The notes under the pieces: generated by a model
Seen by the model: only the letters and a program-made list of their open reading frames with translations
Databases searched by the model: none
Told to the model about the DNA's origin: nothing
Shown: one piece after another, positions 33,013 to 37,416 of the stretch
Numbering within the stretch: position 1 is the stretch's first letter
Layout: every line of letters starts with the position of its first letter
DNA from: Planctomycetota bacterium
Lineage (GTDB): Bacteria > Planctomycetota > JACQVV01
Assembly: GCA_016209595.1 (NCBI GenBank)
Contig: JACQVV010000648.1
Coordinates: forward strand, 1 to 37,416
Direction of reading: 5' to 3'
DNA length: 37,416 nt
Translations under genes and position numbers: made by a program

Positions 33013-36000
33013 ATGACGGATCCACGCTCCGCGAGGGCATTCGACACGAATCGAGGAACCCAGGTTCCCTCGACGCAGGTTTCGGACCGGGTCGAGGTGG
33101 GAGAGACGCTCCTCGTCCATGCCGCGCCCGCCGGGGGGGCCGCCCGCGCGCGTCCATGGCAGGAGGCGCGGGCTGCCCGATACGAGCTTCGCGAGGAGCT
33201 CGGCCGGGGAGGGATGGGCGAGGTCGTCCTCGCCTACGACCCCGATCTCCGCCGGGGGGTGGCGATGAAGCGGCTGGCGGAGCGAGAGCTCGCGAGCGCG
33301 GACTCGGCCTCGCGCTTCGTCGAGGAAGCCCAGATCACGGCGCAGCTCGACCACCCGAACATCGTCCCGGTCTACGAGCTCGCGGCCGGCGCGGACGGCC
33401 ACCTCTACTTCACCATGAAGCGGGTCCGGGGCCGGACGCTGGAGACGGTGATCCGGGAAGAAAACCGCCCGCTCCCCGAACTCCTGCGCGTCTTCGTCAA
33501 GGTCTGCGATGCGGTCGCGTTCGCCGCCAGCCGAGGCGTCGTCCACCGGGACCTCAAGCCCGCGAACGTCATGGTGGGCGAGTTCGGGGAAGTGCTCGTC
33601 ATGGACTGGGGCCTGGCGAAGGTCAGTGGTCAGTGGTCAGTGGTCAGTGGTCAGGAAAAAGGAAAAGAAGAAGAGGCCACGGGCGGGGCGGTTACCACCG
33701 ATCGCGCCGAGAAGCGCCTCGACCAGACCGCGTCGCAGGCGCTCATGGGGACGCCGGCGTATATGGCGCCCGAACAGGCTTCCGGGGGGGAGGTGGACGA
33801 GCGGACCGACGTCTACGCGCTGGGAGGCATCCTCTACGAGATCCTGGCGGGCACGCCGCCCCACTGGCATCCCGACGCGCGCGGGATGATGGAGATCCTG
33901 CCGGAGATCCTCGGCCGCCCCGTCCAGCCTCCGAGGGAGCGAGCGCCGGAAAGGACCGTCCCGCGGGACCTCGAGGCGGCGGCGCTCAAGGCTCTGGAGC
34001 GCGATCCGGCACAGCGGTATGCCTCGGCGAAGGAGCTCGGAGCGGAAATCGAGGCCTACCTCGACGGGCGGATGCTCCAGGCGGCGCGTTACGGCCCGCT
34101 GGCCGCGGCCTGGATGTGGGCGAAACGCCACAAGGCCGCGACCGCCGCGGCGGCGGCGGTCCTCTTCGCGTCCGCGCTGCTCTGGGGGTGGTTCGAGCGG
34201 CAGGCGAGGCGGGAGGTGCGAGACCGGGCGGACGAAGCGTGGGCGGCGTGGAGCTCGGTCGAACCGGCGACTCGCGGGGAGGCAGACCCCGAGGGCGCCC
34301 GGGTCGCGGAAGAGAAGCGCCTGGCTCTCTCGCTCGCGGCGCTGGAGACCGCGAACGCCTGGCGCGCGAAAGAGCCTGGATCGACTCGCGCGGCCGAACG
34401 CTGCTTCGAGGCGGCGGACGCGCTCGGCACCGTCGCGCTCGAGCGCGGCGAGTGGACGCTCGCCGCCCACGCCTTCGGCCAGATGGCCGACCTCGGCGTG
34501 GACGACAAGGTGGCCGGTGATCGGATCGCCTCCGTCTCGCGGAAGCGGGACCTGCAGAAGCTCCAGCGCCGCGATGAGATCCTCTACGCGATCTCCGACA
34601 TCCGGAAAGGTCTCGGTCGCTCGGACCGGGAGCGCGACTGGCTTCTCGACGACTACGTCCTGGAGGTCCTCGCCTTTCAGGACCGGCAGACCGCGGACAT
34701 CCTCGACGCCGAGGTTGCGGGATGGCTCGCCTCGCGTCCCCAGGACCCTGCGCTCGGTTCCGGCGAGAGGGACCTTGTCACGTTCGCCTGCCGCGTTCTG
34801 GGCCGTCTGGGGCTTCCAGAGGCCCTCCCGGTCCTCGCCCGGATCGCCGGGAATCTGCGCGACCCGGAGCTCCTCATCGAGTGCGCGACCGCGCTCTGTC
34901 AGACGCGCCTGCCCGAGGCCGTGGAGTCTCTTGAAGCGATCCAGTTCCGTCTGGGCCGGACGTCGGGCGACTGGGAGCGCGTGCAACCCGTGATCCTCCG
35001 CGTCCCGATCGGCGTCTCGGGCCGCGACGTGCTCCCGGTGGACCGCCTCGTCCGGCGAGCCCTCTTCCTCTCCGACCAGAAACGATACGCGGAGGCGATC
35101 GCCGACCTCGACCGGGTGATCGAGCTAGAGCCGCAGAACTCCACGGCCCACTTCAACCGGGCGAATCTCCTCGTCCGGATCGGCGAGAGCGATCGCGCTC
35201 TCGCGGGCTACGCGGAGGCCGCGGCCTACGAGGGCCTCGTCGTCGAATTCTACCTGGAGCTCGCCTCGGTTCGTGCCTGCGAGGGGCGTTTGGCGGAGAC
35301 GATCGTTCGGGTGGCCGAGGCGCTCAACGCGCTCTCGCGCCTCCTCGAGTGCAACGCTGCACGAGGAAACCTTCTCCTCGCCCGAAGGGACCTCGCGGGC
35401 GCCGGGAAGGAGGTCGATCTCGCGCTCGCCGTGTGGCCGGACCACCCGGACTCGCGCGAGACCAGGGCCATGCTGCGGATGCGCCGGGGAGAGTACGCCG
35501 GCGCCCTGGAAGACTTCTCGGTGGCGCTCGCACGGAGACCGCGGAACGCGCGGTTGCTCGCCAACCGCGCCGCGGCCAGGGTGTGTCTGGACGACTTCGC
35601 CGGCGCGATTGCCGACTGCGACCTCGCCCTCGCGATCGACCCGGGTCTCTCGATGGCGCACGCGAACCGCGGCGAGGCCCGCCGCCGGCTGGGCGACCCG
35701 GCGGGGGCGATCGAGGATCTTGACCGCTCGGTCGAGCTCGACCCCCGGTCCGCGACCGCGTTCTACTGCAGGGGAATCGCCAAGCTCGACCTCGGCGACG
35801 AGGCAGGCGCCCTCGCGGACTGCGACGCGGCGGTCCGGGCCGCCCCCGAGGACGCGCGAGCTCACGCGAACCGCGGGGTGGTCCTTGCCGCTCTCGGGGA
35901 CCACGCGGGGGCACTCGCCGAGTACGACCGGGCGATCGAGCTCGTACCAGGACTCGTGGAGGCGATTCTGAACCGGGGCCGGGAGCGCCACGCGCTCGGC

Positions 36001-36534
36001 GATTTCGACCGGGCCATCGCCGACTGCGACCGGGTCCTCGCGCTCTTCCCGCGCCACGGGGTCGCGCGCCTCAACCGGGGAGACGCCCTCCTGGCGAAGG
36101 GGGACGTCGCGGGAGCGCTCGCCGACTACGACCGGGCCGTCGAGATCGAGCCGGGGAACGCCCACTTCCGGCACATCCGGGGCGCCGCGCGGGCCGAAGC
36201 GGGAGAGATGGACGGAGCGATCGAGGACTTCACGGTCGGGATCGATCTCTTGCGCTTGCGCGACCCCGGACAAGGTGCGTTGGCGGACCTCTACTTCTCC
36301 CGGGCCGTCGCGAAACAGGCGAAGCTCGACATGGCCGGGGCCCTTGCCGACCTCGACCTCGCGCTCGAACGCAACCCCGGCTACGCGCCCGCCCGCCGGG
36401 CGCGGGGCTGGGCGCTTCGCGCCCTCGGTCGCCACCGCGAGGCCGCCCGCGATTTCACGCTCTACCTCAAACTCGCGCCGGACGACCCCAACGCCGCGGA
36501 GTTGCGAGAGTACGCCGGGAGATACGGGAAGTGA
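33013..36534 (+). CDS. Serine/threonine kinase with HEAT-like and TPR domains and a repeat insert in the activation segment
   Basis: 1173 residues. Kinase domain about 58-352: GRGGMGEVVLA, Lys86 in VAMKRL, HRDLKPAN with Asp180, DWG (198-200) instead of DFG, and GTPAYMAPEQ. A linker of about 45 residues separates DWG from GTPAYMAPE where 20-25 is usual; it includes SGQWSVVSGQ encoded by a heptamer repeat. DWG is common in planctomycete kinases. A membrane helix is at about 374-395. It is followed by a helical region with HEAT-like units near 575-640 and about a dozen TPRs to the end (ADLDRVIELEP, ADCDLALAIDP and so on). The ATG at 33013 has GGAGG upstream. Confidence 0.95.
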   Translation: MTDPRSARAFDTNRGTQVPSTQVSDRVEVGETLLVHAAPAGGAARARPWQEARAARYELREELGRGGMGEVVLAYDPDLRRGVAMKRLAERELASADSASRFVEEAQITAQLDHPNIVPVYELAAGADGHLYFTMKRVRGRTLETVIREENRPLPELLRVFVKVCDAVAFAASRGVVHRDLKPANVMVGEFGEVLVMDWGLAKVSGQWSVVSGQEKGKEEEATGGAVTTDRAEKRLDQTASQALMGTPAYMAPEQASGGEVDERTDVYALGGILYEILAGTPPHWHPDARGMMEILPEILGRPVQPPRERAPERTVPRDLEAAALKALERDPAQRYASAKELGAEIEAYLDGRMLQAARYGPLAAAWMWAKRHKAATAAAAAVLFASALLWGWFERQARREVRDRADEAWAAWSSVEPATRGEADPEGARVAEEKRLALSLAALETANAWRAKEPGSTRAAERCFEAADALGTVALERGEWTLAAHAFGQMADLGVDDKVAGDRIASVSRKRDLQKLQRRDEILYAISDIRKGLGRSDRERDWLLDDYVLEVLAFQDRQTADILDAEVAGWLASRPQDPALGSGERDLVTFACRVLGRLGLPEALPVLARIAGNLRDPELLIECATALCQTRLPEAVESLEAIQFRLGRTSGDWERVQPVILRVPIGVSGRDVLPVDRLVRRALFLSDQKRYAEAIADLDRVIELEPQNSTAHFNRANLLVRIGESDRALAGYAEAAAYEGLVVEFYLELASVRACEGRLAETIVRVAEALNALSRLLECNAARGNLLLARRDLAGAGKEVDLALAVWPDHPDSRETRAMLRMRRGEYAGALEDFSVALARRPRNARLLANRAAARVCLDDFAGAIADCDLALAIDPGLSMAHANRGEARRRLGDPAGAIEDLDRSVELDPRSATAFYCRGIAKLDLGDEAGALADCDAAVRAAPEDARAHANRGVVLAALGDHAGALAEYDRAIELVPGLVEAILNRGRERHALGDFDRAIADCDRVLALFPRHGVARLNRGDALLAKGDVAGALADYDRAVEIEPGNAHFRHIRGAARAEAGEMDGAIEDFTVGIDLLRLRDPGQGALADLYFSRAVAKQAKLDMAGALADLDLALERNPGYAPARRARGWALRALGRHREAARDFTLYLKLAPDDPNAAELREYAGRYGK
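33621..33654 (+). repeat. Heptanucleotide tandem repeat (GGTCAGT) in the kinase activation segment
   Basis: Four full units of GGTCAGT plus GGTCAG, giving SGQWSVVSGQ. A purine-rich AT-richer stretch follows to 33675. It lies directly after the DWG codons. One unit gained or lost would shift the reading frame. Confidence 0.9.
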
Positions 36535-36655
36535 TTCACGCTCCCGCTGCCGGCGTTCCGCGCACGGCCACGGAGCAAACTTCGTAGGGCGGGGGCGGGG
36601 CCCCGCTAGAAACTACCGAAACTCTTCCCGCTCACGCTCACGATCGGACTGGCGA

Positions 36656-36684
36656 TTGCAGGGCGCGCGCGCCCCCCGTATCCT
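36656..36684 (+). promoter_or_regulatory. Promoter of the right-edge membrane protein
   Basis: TTGCAG (36656-36661), a 17-bp spacer, and TATCCT (36679-36684), which ends 7 nt before the ATG at 36692. No Shine-Dalgarno. The fit for a leaderless start is one of the best in the window. Confidence 0.6.
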
Positions 36685-36691
36685 GTCGCCC

Positions 36692-37416
36692 ATGCCCGCC
36701 GCCCCAGCGAGACCCGACCGCGCGAGCCCCATCCTCGTCGGGGCGACAGCGCTCTTCCTCGCCGGGCTCGTGGCCGGAGCGGCGCAGGTGCCGCTCTGGA
36801 AGAAACCGATCTTCGTCGGGCGCCCGAGCCTCCTCGTCGCCGCCAGGAACGACGCGCTCGCCGGGACCCTCATGATGGAGGACGACAAGGGCGTCGTCCT
36901 GTCGACCGGGACGCTCCGCCGGATCGAGGAGATCGACCGTCCGATCGGGAACCGCCTCTCCATCTGGATCTTCGGCGAGTTCTACCGGCGCGCGGGCGAC
37001 GATCTCGAGCGCGCGAACCGGCGCGCCCACTTCTTCGGGGCCGGAGTGATGGCCGCCGCGGTCGCGCTTTTCTTCCTTCTGGCGTATCGGAGGCTGGGCT
37101 ACGGGCGGGCCGTCCTCGCCGGCCTCGCCTGGGTCACGATGCCGACCTACCTCGCCTACCTCGCGCCGGGCCACGCGGAGATTCCGCTCTTCTTCCTCTC
37201 CGTGGCGCTCCTCGCCGTTCTGGGTCCCGAGAAACCAGGCGCGTGGCACTGGCTCGTCGCCGGCGTCTTCACGGGGCTCGCCGCCGCGTCGAAACTCACG
37301 TTCGCGTTCTACGGGCCGATCCTCTTCCTCTGGGCGCTCGCGACGCGCGCCGGATGGAAGTCGGCGCTGGCTTTCGTGCTCCCGCTTCCGATCGCGGGGC
37401 TCCTCTACTTCGGCCC
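36692..37416 (+). CDS. Multi-spanning membrane protein, possibly a GT-C glycosyltransferase (cut by window edge)
   Basis: The first 241 codons of a hydrophobic protein. A first helix is at about 12-35. A soluble loop of about 70 residues follows (residues 40-110, with NRLSIWIFGEFYRRAG near 89-104), and then closely spaced helices (FFGAGVMAAAVALFFLLAY, AVLAGLAWVTMPTYLAYLA, FFLSVALLAVLG, and more to the edge). A first long extracytoplasmic loop followed by many helices, and motifs such as TYLAYLAPGHAEIPLFF, recall dolichyl-phosphate-mannose-type glycosyltransferases (GT39/ArnT-like). The catalytic DE or DD pair of that fold was not clearly located, so the family is unproven. It starts 157 bp after the kinase gene; I saw no terminator in that gap. 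Confidence 0.7.
   Translation, partial: MPAAPARPDRASPILVGATALFLAGLVAGAAQVPLWKKPIFVGRPSLLVAARNDALAGTLMMEDDKGVVLSTGTLRRIEEIDRPIGNRLSIWIFGEFYRRAGDDLERANRRAHFFGAGVMAAAVALFFLLAYRRLGYGRAVLAGLAWVTMPTYLAYLAPGHAEIPLFFLSVALLAVLGPEKPGAWHWLVAGVFTGLAAASKLTFAFYGPILFLWALATRAGWKSALAFVLPLPIAGLLYFG

Noticed and set aside
31844..33157. Upstream extension of the membrane protein at 31235-31843
   Set aside because: The extension runs antisense over two other genes. The GTG at 31843 with a 4-bp overlap is the natural start.
36590..36607. GC palindrome after the kinase-TPR gene as a terminator
   Set aside because: GCGGGGCCCCGC has no loop of its own and no T-run follows, so it is not a credible hairpin terminator.
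1..37416. tRNA, rRNA, insertion sequences or prophage genes
   Set aside because: No cloverleaf-like segment, rRNA core sequence, transposase, integrase or phage structural gene was recognised in either strand by eye. A dedicated RNA search could still find a small RNA.

Overview
The window is a compact, very GC-rich bacterial segment with about 22 protein genes, the first and last of them partial, and no tRNA or rRNA that I could find. Five Hanks-type serine/threonine kinases, two of them fused to long TPR tails and one with a DWG in place of DFG, occur with an ECF-like sigma factor, an SGNH-PKD-RCC1 exoprotein and many small membrane proteins. This mix is typical of Planctomycetota or a similar deep-branching, signalling-rich lineage. 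The assignment is an inference from gene content; no marker gene is present.

Layout. 1-4.6 kb (minus strand): a membrane-anchored TPR/cysteine-rich protein, then the secretin gspD and the ATPase gspE (cut by the left edge), probably one type II secretion operon. 4.6-8.3 kb: a ValS-like protein that has lost the synthetase signatures, a flavin reductase-like protein and a convergent sigma factor. 8.5-14.8 kb: a secreted SGNH/PKD/RCC1 protein and two translationally coupled paralogous lipoproteins with weak secretin N-domain character. 14.8-16.5 kb: a scar made of gene fragments (hsdM, a flavin reductase tail, two pieces of the lipoprotein genes) around one orphan secreted or anchored protein. 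16.5-27 kb: a signalling block with a kinase-TPR protein and its truncated partner, then three related transmembrane kinases sharing one type of extracytoplasmic C-terminal domain, with a PrsW-type intramembrane protease between the second and third. 27-31 kb: a HepT/MntA toxin-antitoxin pair, a CYTH-THEP1 fusion that appears to start with CTG, a small membrane protein and glycerol-3-phosphate dehydrogenase. 31-37.4 kb: two coupled membrane proteins, a small GIY-YIG-like protein, a fifth kinase with HEAT/TPR tail, and a multi-spanning membrane protein cut by the right edge.

How it works together. The kinases, the PrsW protease and the sigma factor are all parts of envelope signal transduction. 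The most suggestive unit is the trio of sensor kinases with PrsW, where PrsW and the third kinase are driven apart from a perfect 11-bp inverted repeat that carries a -10-like box in each arm. The secretion operon could export the SGNH/RCC1 protein, but nothing in the sequence proves that link.

Transcription starts look unusual. Many genes have a TANNNT box ending only 6-15 nt before the start codon and no Shine-Dalgarno sequence, which points to leaderless or near-leaderless mRNAs. Other features worth attention are two heptanucleotide repeat tracts inside coding sequences, one of them in a kinase activation segment, and the ValS-like pseudoenzyme.
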